A stretch of 64,000 nt of DNA, taken from contig CAVZBW010000002.1 of assembly GCA_963773635.1 (NCBI GenBank), positions 1,054,001 through 1,118,000 on the forward strand, written 5' to 3'. The stretch is from CAVZBW01 sp963773635. GTDB taxonomy: Bacteria > Actinomycetota > Acidimicrobiia > Acidimicrobiales > RAAP-2. The notes under the pieces were generated by a model, which was not told the origin of the DNA, did no database searches, and was given only the letters and a program-made list of their open reading frames with translations. The translations under genes and the position numbers were made by a program. Within the stretch, counting starts at the first letter, position 1; each line of letters begins with the position of its first letter. Shown in pieces: positions 37,368 through 46,682 of this stretch.

Positions 37368-38162
37368 ATGATCGACCTACCCCAACTGTTCCGCCTCGAT
37401 GGCCAGGCGGCGGTCGTCACCGGCGGTGCGAGCGGCATCGGCGAGGCAACCGCCCAGGTGCTGGCCGCGGCCGGAGCGGCGGTTGTCGTCGGCGACATCG
37501 ACGAGGAGGGGGCCACCCGCGTGGCCTCCAGCATCTCCGCGGAGGGGGGCTCGGCGGTGGCGCGTCGCGCCGACACCTCTCAGCGGGCGGACGTCGACGC
37601 CCTGGTGGAGCTCGCCGTCTCCGGGCACGGTCGGCTCGACATCCTGTGCAATGTGGCGGGCATCGGCTACTCCAAGCCGGTGATGGAGACCTCCGAGAGT
37701 GACTTCGACCGGCTCATCGGGATCAACCTCAAAGGGGTCATGTTCGGATGCCAGGCCGCCCTCGGCGTCATGATCCCGCAGGGCTCCGGCAGCATCGTCA
37801 ACGTTGCGTCGACCGTGATCGACACGCCCTTCCCGACACAGGCGCTCTACGGCATGAGCAAGGTGGGTGTCGCCTTCCTGACGAGGGTCCTCGCCGCAGA
37901 GGTGGGCGCCCACGGGATCCGCGTCAACGCCCTCGCGCCCGGAGCGACCCCCACCAACTTTGCCTCCTTCCGGTACCCGGAAGGCAAGGTCGACCCCGAC
38001 CAGGAGGCGGCGTTCCAAGAGACCATGAAGGCGACGACGCCGCTCGGCTTCCTCGGTGAGGCCCTCGATCAGGCCCTCATGACCCTCTTCCTCGTCTCCC
38101 CGGCGGGTCGTTGGGCGACCGGCAACGTCTGGCGCGTCAACGGCGGGCAGTCCCGGCCCTGA
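37368..38162 (+). CDS. Short-chain dehydrogenase/reductase
   Basis: 264 residues. Cofactor motif VVTGGASGIGEATAQVLA, NVAGIGYSKP, catalytic Ser in NVASTVIDTP and Y-x3-K in LYGMSKVGVAF, C-terminal GNVWRVNGGQS. The acidic residue after strand 2 (GDIDEEGA) predicts NAD(H). AAGGGAG lies seven bases upstream of the ATG. Substrate unknown. Confidence 0.9.
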   Translation: MIDLPQLFRLDGQAAVVTGGASGIGEATAQVLAAAGAAVVVGDIDEEGATRVASSISAEGGSAVARRADTSQRADVDALVELAVSGHGRLDILCNVAGIGYSKPVMETSESDFDRLIGINLKGVMFGCQAALGVMIPQGSGSIVNVASTVIDTPFPTQALYGMSKVGVAFLTRVLAAEVGAHGIRVNALAPGATPTNFASFRYPEGKVDPDQEAAFQETMKATTPLGFLGEALDQALMTLFLVSPAGRWATGNVWRVNGGQSRP

Positions 38163-38268
38163 TCCGCGCTCAGATCGGCCGGTCGGTGGTGATCCGATCG
38201 ACGACGTGGCGGTCGGCGTCTTCGACCCCGCCTGGAACATGCTCCGACGCCGGCGGCGGACGTGAGCC

Positions 38269-38523
38269 TCAGTGCTCGCGGAGTTGCGCCGCCAGCCGCT
38301 TCGCGTGGTCGTGGAGCTTCTTGCTCTCCTTGCCGGGCGCCACGTCCTCGAGGATCGCGGCCAGCCCGGCAACCACCTCGGCCAGCTCACCCAGCTCCTT
38401 GCTGGGCTCGAGGGTCTGGATCTTGGAGAACGGGAGGGCGACGTTGATCCGGTTGGTCGGGGCCACCACGTCGGGGGCGCTCCGGGTCCTCTGAGGCTGT
38501 TCGCCCGGGTGGTCAACGGTCAT
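38269..38523 (-). CDS. Small hypothetical protein, 84 aa
   Basis: ATG 38523 overlaps the FMN reductase stop (ATGA) and GGGGAGAG lies upstream, so it is a real, coupled gene. Helical composition (LGELAEVVAGLAAILEDVAP, KKLHDHAKRLAAQLREH), charged, no membrane segment. No family recognised. Confidence 0.6.
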   Translation of the reverse strand: MTVDHPGEQPQRTRSAPDVVAPTNRINVALPFSKIQTLEPSKELGELAEVVAGLAAILEDVAPGKESKKLHDHAKRLAAQLREH

Positions 38524-39107
38524 GGTCTCTCCCCTTCTCGAGCGGTCGTACCGCCATTGTCCCGGGTTTGCCGGAGCGCCGAGTCGAGGCTGCCGAGGGC
38601 TCGCGCCAGCGACACCCGTGATCGCTCGTCATCGACGAGACCATCCGGGCCGATCATCGCCGCCGTGACCGGCACATGAGCGCAGGCGGCATCGACCAGG
38701 CGGGCGTGCGCATAGCTCAGCACGGAGCGGAGCTCGCCATGCGCGCCGGTGGCGCCCCGGGGCGACGCGTTGATCCAGCTCACCGGCTTGAGATAGATCG
38801 AGCCGGCCTGCTCGTCGCCGATGGTCCAGTCGAGCAGGTTCTTGAGGGTGCCCGGCAGCGCCCCCGTGTACTCCGGGGTCGAAAAGACGATCGCGTCGGC
38901 CTCGCGGATGGCTCCACGAAGCCCCTCCACCTCCGGGTGCAGCGGGTGGCGGTCCTCGTCCGGGTTGAACGGGGGCACGCTGGCGAGCCGTTCATAGAGG
39001 CGACCGCGGACTCCCTCGGGCGCCAGCGCCGCTGCGGTCCGGAGCACTGCGGTGTTGGTAGACCCCGACCGCAGGCTCCCCGACACGAGCAGGATCGTGC
39101 GAGCCAC
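38520..39107 (-). CDS. NADPH-dependent FMN reductase family protein
   Basis: About 195 residues. ILLVSGSLRSGSTNTAVLRT is the flavodoxin-like phosphate loop, and VFSTPEYTGALPGTLKNLLD the family signature that binds FMN. GTG 39107 directly follows the upstream stop; GTG 39140 would overlap that gene by 32 bases. The operon links it to an AHSA1-like protein upstream and a small protein downstream. Confidence 0.87.
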   Translation of the reverse strand: MARTILLVSGSLRSGSTNTAVLRTAAALAPEGVRGRLYERLASVPPFNPDEDRHPLHPEVEGLRGAIREADAIVFSTPEYTGALPGTLKNLLDWTIGDEQAGSIYLKPVSWINASPRGATGAHGELRSVLSYAHARLVDAACAHVPVTAAMIGPDGLVDDERSRVSLARALGSLDSALRQTRDNGGTTAREGERP

Positions 39108-39108
39108 G

Positions 39109-39558
39109 TCACGCCCAGGGCGGGGTTGCGGGTCCGTCACCCGTGAGGATCAGGCGGCGCAGGCTCCCGTGGACATAGAAGCCCCAGGCATTGGAGCACG
39201 CTTCGAAACACTCGAATTCGGGAACCAAGCCCACGTGGGCGAACCGGACTTGGGTCCGCCCGTCCTCCTCGGAGATCTCGAAGATGACGTCCGTCCCGGT
39301 CCACTCGCTGGGATCGTCCGTGCCTGCGAGATGGGAGTCGACAACCCGCCACACCACCTTCTTGCCCGGGACGAGCTCCGTGATGCGCTGCTTCGAGTAG
39401 TGGAGGTCTCCGTAGCGATACGTAAACTCGTCGCCGACCTCGTCGGTGTCGCCTTGGATGTCGCCGGTCCACCATTGGCGGACGCTGGTGATCGCCGCGA
39501 AGACCTCGTCCGGGGACTGGTCGACGGAAAACGTGCTGTGGAAGTTCTGACCGTTCAT
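39109..39558 (-). CDS. SRPBCC (AHSA1/CalC-like) protein
   Basis: 149 residues. FHSTFSVDQSPDEVFAAITS, WWTGDIQGDTDEVGDEFTYR and the ending FAHVGLVPEFECFEACSNAW are an AHSA1-type ligand-binding fold. It is a close paralog of the protein at 40404 (FAHIGLVPDYECFEVCSNSW), and the two flank an SDR gene, so the cluster arose by local duplication. Function not known. Confidence 0.85.
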   Translation of the reverse strand: MNGQNFHSTFSVDQSPDEVFAAITSVRQWWTGDIQGDTDEVGDEFTYRYGDLHYSKQRITELVPGKKVVWRVVDSHLAGTDDPSEWTGTDVIFEISEEDGRTQVRFAHVGLVPEFECFEACSNAWGFYVHGSLRRLILTGDGPATPPWA

Positions 39559-39626
39559 GATTCCGCTTTCGTGATCGAGTTGGGCTGCGGTGCGAGGAAG
39601 CTGGACATCGAATGTGCGCTGCCGGT

Positions 39627-40358
39627 TCAGGAGGCGGCGGCAGCAGGGGCTACGAGCGACGCGAACTGACGCTCGAGGGACTTGATCTCGCCGGCGCGCC
39701 AGCTCTCGGCGAGGGGCTCCAACATCGGGTGGGGAAAGATCTCCTCTTCCCCACCCTCCACTCCGTCGAGGATTGCTCGTGCGGCGAACTCCGGGGACAC
39801 CTTTGGCACCTCCAAGCCTCGAGACATGTCGGTGTCCGTCGGGCCGACCAGGGCGGCGTGGACGCTCACACCCCGTCCCGCGAGCAACGCCCGTAGTGAC
39901 TGGGTGAGGGAGAACGCCGCGGCCTTGGAGACCGAGTAGGCCGGGATGATCGGGAGGGCGGCAAAGGCCGCGATGGAGAGCACGTTGACGACGGCTCCCC
40001 GACGCCGAGCCAGCAGTGGCAGCAGCGCCTGGGTCACGTCGTACGGGCCAAAGAGGTTGACCGCAAGGTGCTCCTCGAGCAGGGCGCGGTCGCTCAGGTC
40101 GTCGTGGAGCCCGACGCCGGCGTTGTTGATGAGGATGTCGAGGGAGTCAACCTTCTCCACCGCTCCTGCGATCTGCGCCGGGTCGGTGACGTCGAGCACC
40201 ACGGGCGTGACGCGCTCGTCGCTGTGGTCCATGGGCTGCCGCGTCCCGGCATAGACGCGTCGCGCACCTCTCTCGAGCGCCTGGGCGACGAGCGCTTGCC
40301 CGATGCCCCGGTTGGCCCCGGTCACGAGGACGGCCTTATCGGTGATGGTCCTGATCAT
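39627..40358 (-). CDS. Short-chain dehydrogenase/reductase
   Basis: 243 residues. VLVTGANRGIGQALVAQALE, INNAGVGLHDDL, catalytic Ser in NVLSIAAFAAL and Y-x3-K in AYSVSKAAAF. The Arg after strand 2 (AGTRQPMD) predicts NADP(H). GAGAGGAAACC precedes ATG 40358. Lies between the two AHSA1-like paralogs. Confidence 0.88.
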   Translation of the reverse strand: MIRTITDKAVLVTGANRGIGQALVAQALERGARRVYAGTRQPMDHSDERVTPVVLDVTDPAQIAGAVEKVDSLDILINNAGVGLHDDLSDRALLEEHLAVNLFGPYDVTQALLPLLARRRGAVVNVLSIAAFAALPIIPAYSVSKAAAFSLTQSLRALLAGRGVSVHAALVGPTDTDMSRGLEVPKVSPEFAARAILDGVEGGEEEIFPHPMLEPLAESWRAGEIKSLERQFASLVAPAAAAS

Positions 40359-40403
40359 GGTTTCCTCTCCGTCGTGTTGGTCGTCTGTCCTGGTCGTTTC
40401 CCG

Positions 40404-40883
40404 TCACTCGTGCTCGAGCTCGAGCACGAGTGGGTTGGGCAGGCCTCTGCCGGTGCGAATCAGGCCTCGCAGGCTCGTGTGCAGGTAGAAGTCCCACGAG
40501 TTGGAGCAGACCTCGAAGCATTCGTAATCGGGGACGAGACCGATATGGGCAAAGCGGATCTCCGTGCGCTCTCCCAGCCGGGAGATGTCGAAGCGGATCT
40601 CGGTCCCGGTCCACTCGGTACGGTCTTCGGTGAAGGCAAACTCGTTCTCCACCACGAGCCACGACACCCGCTTCGCGGGGGTGCTCTCCGTGACCCGGAT
40701 CTTGCACCGATGGACGTCCTTGTGGCGGTAGGTGAACTCGCCGCCGAGCCGGTCGGTCCTGCCGGTGATGTTCTCGGACCACCAGCCACGAACGTCGTTG
40801 ATGTCAGCAAAGACCTGTTCCGGCGTTTGCTCTACCGAGACGACCGTGGTGAAGCTTTCCTCTTGGGTCGAGGTGGCGGACAT
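40404..40883 (-). CDS. SRPBCC (AHSA1/CalC-like) protein
   Basis: 159 residues from ATG 40883, chosen because AAGGAG lies just upstream; the frame stays open to 40952 without a site. FTTVVSVEQTPEQVFADIND, WWSENITGRTDRLGGEFTYR and SNSWDFYLHTSLRGLIRTG. Paralog of the protein at 39109. First gene of the minus-strand cluster. Confidence 0.85.
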   Translation of the reverse strand: MSATSTQEESFTTVVSVEQTPEQVFADINDVRGWWSENITGRTDRLGGEFTYRHKDVHRCKIRVTESTPAKRVSWLVVENEFAFTEDRTEWTGTEIRFDISRLGERTEIRFAHIGLVPDYECFEVCSNSWDFYLHTSLRGLIRTGRGLPNPLVLELEHE

Positions 40884-41015
40884 GGCGAGGCTCCTTCCGG
40901 GCGGTCTTCGATGGGCCGACGCCATCTTCCGCCCACGAGCTGCCGATGCCATCCGTGGGGCACTACGACATTTGCGGCCCCGACTACGTAGGGATCGGGG
41001 CGAGGTCGTGGACGG

Positions 41016-43811
41016 CTACGTAACGGGGCCTCGGAGCGCCGGCGGGATGCCGACGCGCTCGGCAAGAGAGGGCAGCTCGGCACGACTCTTGCCGGTCTTC
41101 ATGAGGAGCCGCTCCACATGCTTCTCGACGGTGCGAATCGACACGTGCAGGGTCTCGGCGATGTCCCGGTTGGAGCGGCCTGCGGCGAGGTGCGCCAGGA
41201 CTTGGACCTCCCTCGCGGTTACGCCGGAGGCGGCCAGGAGCCTGGGCACCGCCGGCGCCTCGGCCCTCGCCCGCCGTGGAACGGGCTCCGCCATGGCGCG
41301 CAGCGCCGAGCGACATTGGCCGGCGAAGTTCCCCAGCTCGAGCTCCTCGAAGTTGACGAGAGCCTCCCGCAGCCAGGCGCCCGGTGCGCCCCAGCCGTCA
41401 CGGTGAGCACAGGGAGCTACGAGGAGACGGGCGAGGCTTCGGAGGAAGCCCCCCTCGAAACGTCCAAGAGCCCGATCGGCGGACGCGAACGTCGACCCTG
41501 CGTCTCCTCCCGCTCGACCGGCTGCGACGGCGTCGGCCGCCCACAGGGTGGCTCGGCTCATGGCGGTGTCGAAATCGAGCGCTCGACACTCGGCTCGGGC
41601 CTCCTCGCCGCCTTGTTCGACGACGGTCCGCAGGAGGGCCCATCGACCGGGGAACGGGTGGGCCCCGCCACCGGCGGCCCGCAGCACCTCCATGGCGCCG
41701 TCCAGCGCGTCGAGCGCCTCTCGGACCTCGCCCCGTCCGAGGTGGTAGAGCGCGAGCCCGTTGCCCGACGTCACCATGTCAACGGTCTCGCGATCACCTC
41801 CGGTCTCGCGTGCGGCGAACGTGGCGGCCTCCATCGCGGGGCGGTTGCCGGCGAAGCCGTGCGCGACCGCCTGGAGTCCGAGGCTCATCGGGAGTGAGGC
41901 CAGGCCGAGATGGCGCGAGATCTCCTCGCACCGGGCCGCGGTCGACAGCGTCAATGCTGCTTGACCTCGGCAGCTGTAGGTCGCGGCCAACTGAAGATCG
42001 AGCATGGCGGCGGTCGAGAGTGCGCCGGCGGTGAGCGCCTGGCGGCGGGCCTCCTCGAGACGTCCGGTCGCGAGCGTCTCGTACATGTCGATCGTGCCGA
42101 GCTCCAGCATCGCCTTGATCCGAAAGACCGGTAGCCCGTGGCTCGAGGCATACTCGTAGGCCCGCTCAAACGAGGCGGCGGCCGCCTCCGTGTTCCTTCC
42201 GCGCTCCACTCGTCCCATTACCCACAAGGCCCGGCATGCGACTTCGTGCAGACCTTCGTCTTGCGCGTCGGCGAGCGCGCTCCGTGCGAACCCGAGCGCA
42301 GCGCCCTTGTCGTTGCGGCCCAGTGCAACCTCGGCCTCTCCGACCGCCCGGCGGGCTTCCTCCGGACGCGTCCGACGGGGCACGGCGCGGAGCGTCTCGA
42401 GGTAGTTCTCGGCGTCGTCCCAGCGCCCGGCGTCGATCATGGCGTCGACCAGGGCGAAGCGGACCTCCATGCGCAAGCCGGGGTCGGCGCCCGAGGAGAG
42501 AATGCGGTGGCCAGCCTCGAGCGCTCGCAGCGGTTGACCGGCAAGCGTCCACGTCGACAGCAACAACCGGTCCGCCTCGACGGGACGCTCGTCCTGCGCC
42601 CGGAGCGCCAACGCCTCGGCGGAGGCGAGGGATCCCTCCCTCACGGCGCGACGGCCTGCCTCCAGCCACAGTTCCGCGGCACGCTCGCGATTGCCGGCCC
42701 CCAAGGCGAGACTGGCCGCGAGCTGGCAGGTCTCGCCCTCGAGGTCCGGGTCGAGCGCTTCTACCGTCGCCGACAGGCTCGCACAGATGGCTTGCCGTTC
42801 CTCGGGGAGCAGCGACGCCCGCACGGCGTCCACCGTCAGTGCGTGACGGAACCGGAAAGCGCCGGATTCGGCGTCGATGAGCTGAACCTGCGCCGCCTGG
42901 CGGAGTCGATCGATGGCGTCTTCCGGCGCGCAGCGCAGCGCGGCCGCCACCACGTGCCAGTCGAACTGCCGCCCGAGCACCGCCGCGTACCGCAGAATCT
43001 GCACGGTGGGTCCCGGCAATGAGTCGAGGCGGGCCTCGAGGGCGGCACCGATGGACGCGGGCACGACGCCTTCGGAGGTGTCGCCAAGCGCGGTGGCGAG
43101 CAACTCCTCGATGAAGAAGGGAACTCCGTCGCCTCGCCGCACCACGGTGCTGACGAGATCCGGCGTGAGGTCGACCCCCTGGGGGCACTCCTGCAACATC
43201 GCCTCGGACTGCGGGGGGTCGAGTGGTTGGAGGTCGATCGGTTGTACGACCCGCCGAGCAAGCAGCGCGGCCATCAGGTCGGCACCGGGCCCGGGCTCCT
43301 CGTCCCGCATGGTCGCCACGACCAACACCGGCAGCCCGGCGAGATTGTCCGCCAGGTACTCGACCACTGTCCTGGTCTCGGGGTCGGACCAGTGCACGTC
43401 CTCGATGACCAAGAGCGTGGGCGCCTCCGGTCCCGACCACTCCCCCAGCAGACGCAACAACCCCTCGGCCAGGACCATCGATCCGCCGTCCACGGCAGGG
43501 TCACGCGTCTCACTCCACTCGGGAACCAGCGCCGCCAACGCGGGCAGGAAGGGCGTGAGCTCCGACGGGGGGCGGAGCCCGGTCCGGGAGGCCGCGAGGA
43601 GCGCCTCTCGCAACGGTCGGAGCGGAACGTCTGCCGCGGTTGGGCTACACCTACCGACCAAGACGGTTCCCCCAGCCGCTCTGGCCCAGTTGGTGAGCTC
43701 TCTCGTCAGGCGACTCTTGCCGATCCCGGCGCTGCCGCGGATCACCAGCATGCCGCCGCCCACTCGCCAAGCCCGTTGCAGCTCCGAGAGCTCTAGCTCG
43801 CGTCCGACCAT
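41016..43811 (-). CDS. Large ATP-binding LuxR-family regulator (LAL type)
   Basis: About 931 residues. N-terminal AAA/STAND ATPase: MVGRELELSELQRAW, Walker A VIRGSAGIGKSRLTREL, Walker B LLVIEDVHWSDPET; a long TPR-like middle; C-terminal LuxR HTH (GVTAREVQVLAHLAAGRSNR, HVSIRTVEKHVERLLMKTGK). Such regulators bind ATP and an unknown inducer to activate nearby genes. ATG 43811 is chosen because it opens the conserved domain; the frame is open much further upstream but into the ABC genes. No clear ribosome site. Confidence 0.9.
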   Translation of the reverse strand: MVGRELELSELQRAWRVGGGMLVIRGSAGIGKSRLTRELTNWARAAGGTVLVGRCSPTAADVPLRPLREALLAASRTGLRPPSELTPFLPALAALVPEWSETRDPAVDGGSMVLAEGLLRLLGEWSGPEAPTLLVIEDVHWSDPETRTVVEYLADNLAGLPVLVVATMRDEEPGPGADLMAALLARRVVQPIDLQPLDPPQSEAMLQECPQGVDLTPDLVSTVVRRGDGVPFFIEELLATALGDTSEGVVPASIGAALEARLDSLPGPTVQILRYAAVLGRQFDWHVVAAALRCAPEDAIDRLRQAAQVQLIDAESGAFRFRHALTVDAVRASLLPEERQAICASLSATVEALDPDLEGETCQLAASLALGAGNRERAAELWLEAGRRAVREGSLASAEALALRAQDERPVEADRLLLSTWTLAGQPLRALEAGHRILSSGADPGLRMEVRFALVDAMIDAGRWDDAENYLETLRAVPRRTRPEEARRAVGEAEVALGRNDKGAALGFARSALADAQDEGLHEVACRALWVMGRVERGRNTEAAAASFERAYEYASSHGLPVFRIKAMLELGTIDMYETLATGRLEEARRQALTAGALSTAAMLDLQLAATYSCRGQAALTLSTAARCEEISRHLGLASLPMSLGLQAVAHGFAGNRPAMEAATFAARETGGDRETVDMVTSGNGLALYHLGRGEVREALDALDGAMEVLRAAGGGAHPFPGRWALLRTVVEQGGEEARAECRALDFDTAMSRATLWAADAVAAGRAGGDAGSTFASADRALGRFEGGFLRSLARLLVAPCAHRDGWGAPGAWLREALVNFEELELGNFAGQCRSALRAMAEPVPRRARAEAPAVPRLLAASGVTAREVQVLAHLAAGRSNRDIAETLHVSIRTVEKHVERLLMKTGKSRAELPSLAERVGIPPALRGPVT

Positions 43812-43954
43812 GACCGGGCAGAAGACGTGCTGGGCGCTCGAGCTCCGGGCCGCGTTCGCCACGAGGTACCACGCTACGCAATGGCCCGGGTCTCGCAGAG
43901 CAGGGGGCTCCCGCCGCCGGGCGAGAAGCGCCACGGTGGGCGGTTCCGGAGCGG

Positions 43955-44785
43955 TCAGGCGTCCCGGCGGACCAGGAGCACCCCCCCGATGATCAGCAGC
44001 GCAGCGGCATACCCGCAGAGCAGCGCGAAGCTGGTCCACGGGCCGAACGGATCGGATCCGTGGTAATTGACACTCAGCATCACCGTGCCGATGTCCGCCG
44101 GCAGGAACCGGTTGACGTCGCTCGAGAAGGACGATGGCAACACGTCGGCGATGATCGGAAGGACGAGGAGAACGGCCACATAGGTGCTGATGGCCGCAGC
44201 GGTGTGCCGGAGGATCCAAGCGAGCCCGAGCGCCATCAGCCCCAAGACGGTGAGATAGAGACCGCCGCTCACGACAGCCCGCACGACCGTCGGGTCCGAG
44301 AGGGACGCGGTCGGCGTCTTTCCCGACAAGATGCCCTGCCCCACGACGAAGGCCACGAACGAGACCGCCTCGCCCACCACGAAGATGACGGCACCGAACA
44401 GTGCGGCCTTGGCCACCAGCACGAGCGGGCGTCTCGGCACGGCGGAGAAGGTGGCCCGGATCGTCCCGGTGCTGTACTCCGCGCTGACCACCAGGACCCC
44501 CAAGACACCGACGGCGAGCTGGGCGAAGAGAAGCCCGGACAGGCTCGAGCGGGTGGGATCGAAGATGGCCTGGGCATGCGGGGACCGGGTGGCGAACCGG
44601 GCCGCCTGGGCGGAGGTCACGATGGCCCCGATGCCCACGCCGGTCAGGGCGGTGATGACCAGCGTCCAGACCGTCGACCGGACCGACAGGAACTTGGTCC
44701 ACTCCGACGACAAGACGGCGCCCAACCCGTACCGGCCGGACGGCATCATTTCTGCGGCGTCGGGTTGGGTCAGCTGCTGGGTCAC
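43955..44785 (-). CDS. ABC-2 type transporter permease
   Basis: 276 residues from GTG 44785 (AGGAGGGG upstream), overlapping the ATPase stop. Six hydrophobic segments: e.g. TVWTLVITALTGVGIGAIVT, LLFAQLAVGVLGVLVVSAEY, LALGLAWILRH region and FALLCGYAAALLIIGGVLLV. EYSTGTIRATFSAVPRR is the ABC-2 signature. Works with the adjacent ATPase as an exporter. Confidence 0.88.
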   Translation of the reverse strand: MTQQLTQPDAAEMMPSGRYGLGAVLSSEWTKFLSVRSTVWTLVITALTGVGIGAIVTSAQAARFATRSPHAQAIFDPTRSSLSGLLFAQLAVGVLGVLVVSAEYSTGTIRATFSAVPRRPLVLVAKAALFGAVIFVVGEAVSFVAFVVGQGILSGKTPTASLSDPTVVRAVVSGGLYLTVLGLMALGLAWILRHTAAAISTYVAVLLVLPIIADVLPSSFSSDVNRFLPADIGTVMLSVNYHGSDPFGPWTSFALLCGYAAALLIIGGVLLVRRDA

Positions 44786-46053
44786 GGCCCCTCCTGACTG
44801 TCCCCGCCGGCGGAACCATCGCGGCGCGGAATCCCGGGGCTGCTGGGGCTCGGCTCGTGGTCCCTGACCCCGCCAAATTCGAGATGGGCCTCGGTGGACT
44901 CCATGAACGCCTCCTCCAGGGAGGCCGACTGCGGCGCCAGCTCCTGGAGCATGATCGAATGCCGCCACGCGGTCTCCCCGATGGCGTCCTGGCTCATGCC
45001 CCGCACCGAGATGGACCGGTCCTCCTCGGACACGACCGAGGCCCCGCCATCCTCGAGGACCCGGCGGAGCTCCTCGACCTGCGGGGACCGGACGCGGACG
45101 TAACCCCTGGCGTAACGGGACGTGAACTCGGCCACGGGCATCTGGGCAATGAGCCGGCCCTTGCCGATCACCACCAGCTCGTCCGCGGTCTTGGCCATCT
45201 CGCTCATCAGATGGCTCGACACGAACACCGACCGTCCCTCGGAGGCAAGGTGCCGAAGGAGCTGGCGCACCCATCGGATGCCGTCGGTGTCGAGTCCGTT
45301 GACCGGCTCGTCGAACAGGACCACGCCGGGATTGCCGAGCATCGCCGCCGCAATCCCGAGGCGTTGGCCCATGCCCAGCGAGAACTCGCCGACCCGCTTG
45401 CCGGCGACCGACGAGAGGCCGACCAGCTCGAGCACCTCGTCGACCCGTCGCCGGGGGATCCGGTTCGCCTTGGCGAGCATCCACAGGTGCGCGAACGCGC
45501 TCCGTCCCGGATGGGTGGCCTTGGCCTCGAGCAGGGCGCCCACCTCCCGCAGTGGCCAGGCGAGGTCGTGGTAGGGCCGGCCGTTCACGGTCACGGAGCC
45601 GCCGTCGGGTCGGTCGAGCCCCATGACGAGCCGCATGGTGGTCGACTTGCCCGAGCCGTTGGGCCCGAGGAAGCCGGTGACGCGACCCGGAGTGACTTCG
45701 AAGCTCAGGTCGTCGACCGCCACCTTCTCGCCGAAGCGCTTGGTCAGGTTCTTCGCGGCGATGCCGGTTGCCCGCCTTCCTTCGTCGACTCGCCAGGTCC
45801 GGGCCGGCATCGCCGGCACCGGTGGCCCATTGGGCGCCTGCTCCGCCGCCCGCGGCGCCGGGTGGTGGGTCGACCCGCCGGCTTGCCGGCGACGCCGAGA
45901 GCGCTGGACCAACAGGACGACGGCCACGACGACCACCGCCACGATGACTACGAGGATGATGATGCGCAGCCCGTGGTGGCCGCCGTGTCCCCCGAAGAGC
46001 CGGGCACCAACGGCCTCGGTGGAGCCGAGGGCCTCGAGGGCCATCGCTCCCAT
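44782..46053 (-). CDS. ABC transporter ATPase with an N-terminal membrane anchor
   Basis: About 423 residues. Residues about 25-55 form one hydrophobic helix (RIIILVVIVAVVVVAVVLLV) followed by RSRRRR, then a Pro-rich linker and a complete ABC ATPase: Walker A FLGPNGSGKSTTMRL, signature EFSLGMGQRLGIAAA (degenerate LSGGQ), Walker B VVLFDEPVNGLD, H-loop VFVSSHLMSEM. An ATPase tethered by its own helix is unusual; most ABC-2 exporters have a soluble one. ATG 46053 overlaps the MarR stop (TGATG). Confidence 0.9.
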   Translation of the reverse strand: MGAMALEALGSTEAVGARLFGGHGGHHGLRIIILVVIVAVVVVAVVLLVQRSRRRRQAGGSTHHPAPRAAEQAPNGPPVPAMPARTWRVDEGRRATGIAAKNLTKRFGEKVAVDDLSFEVTPGRVTGFLGPNGSGKSTTMRLVMGLDRPDGGSVTVNGRPYHDLAWPLREVGALLEAKATHPGRSAFAHLWMLAKANRIPRRRVDEVLELVGLSSVAGKRVGEFSLGMGQRLGIAAAMLGNPGVVLFDEPVNGLDTDGIRWVRQLLRHLASEGRSVFVSSHLMSEMAKTADELVVIGKGRLIAQMPVAEFTSRYARGYVRVRSPQVEELRRVLEDGGASVVSEEDRSISVRGMSQDAIGETAWRHSIMLQELAPQSASLEEAFMESTEAHLEFGGVRDHEPSPSSPGIPRRDGSAGGDSQEGP

Positions 46054-46532
46054 CAGCCCTCCCACCTGGCCAGTTGCGCCAGCATCCGGACGAGGTCCGC
46101 AAACGACTCGGCCCCGATCTCCGCGACGATGGCCTCCTCGATGCTTCGTGCCGCATCCTCGATGACGCCGACGGCCTTGCGGCCCCTGGCCGTCAGGAGC
46201 AGGTCGCTCCGCCGACGATCGTCGTCATTGGGTCTCCGATCCACGAAGCCCCCCGCGACGAGGATGTCGACGAGCTTGGACACCGCCTGTTTGCTCACCC
46301 CCATCTCGTCCATCAGCCGGCTGGCCTCGGTGCCACCACGAGCCAGCACCATGAGCGCCCAGTAGCCGGGTTGGGGGAGGTCCCCGAGCCCGGACTCCGC
46401 CAGGCGAGCCCGGCTGGCCGCGCGATAGCGCTGATTGACCCGTCGCAGCATCCACGGCAGCGGTATGGGTGCGCGACTCCGATCCCGGCCCCCTCGGACC
46501 GGAGTCGACGCTGGGGCGCGGCCAGTAGTCAT
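46053..46532 (-). CDS. MarR-family transcriptional regulator
   Basis: 159 residues. LPQPGYWALMVLARGGTEAS and SRLMDEMGVSKQAVSKLVDI form the winged HTH, then FVDRRPNDDDRRRSDLLLTA the wing. First gene of a three-gene operon with ABC ATPase and permease, so it probably represses the exporter until a ligand binds. The operator at 46537-46549 lies right in front. Confidence 0.9.
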   Translation of the reverse strand: MTTGRAPASTPVRGGRDRSRAPIPLPWMLRRVNQRYRAASRARLAESGLGDLPQPGYWALMVLARGGTEASRLMDEMGVSKQAVSKLVDILVAGGFVDRRPNDDDRRRSDLLLTARGRKAVGVIEDAARSIEEAIVAEIGAESFADLVRMLAQLARWEG

Positions 46533-46536
46533 CTTG

Positions 46537-46549
46537 ATAGACAGTCTAT
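46537..46549. promoter_or_regulatory. Probable MarR operator (perfect 6-1-6 palindrome)
   Basis: ATAGAC-A-GTCTAT (46537-46549), with a third related half-site GACTATC at 46555-46561. It begins 5 bp upstream of the marR start at 46532 and covers the -10 region of the minus strand, so autorepression is expected. It also lies between marR and the divergent VOC gene, which may share control. Confidence 0.7.
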
Positions 46550-46682
46550 GCAGTTGACTATCTGATGGCATGGCACCCGACGGGATCTCTTGCCGGAATG
46601 TCCGATTCCTCCAAGACCCGCGAGGCCTCGAGGGCGCACGATGGCCCAAGACAACAACCAAGACGGAGGGAGGACGCTCGAG

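Noticed and set aside
41016..44876. 1286-residue LuxR protein start at 44876
   Set aside because: The upstream part runs antisense-free but through the ABC permease gene in another frame; the conserved ATPase begins at 43811.
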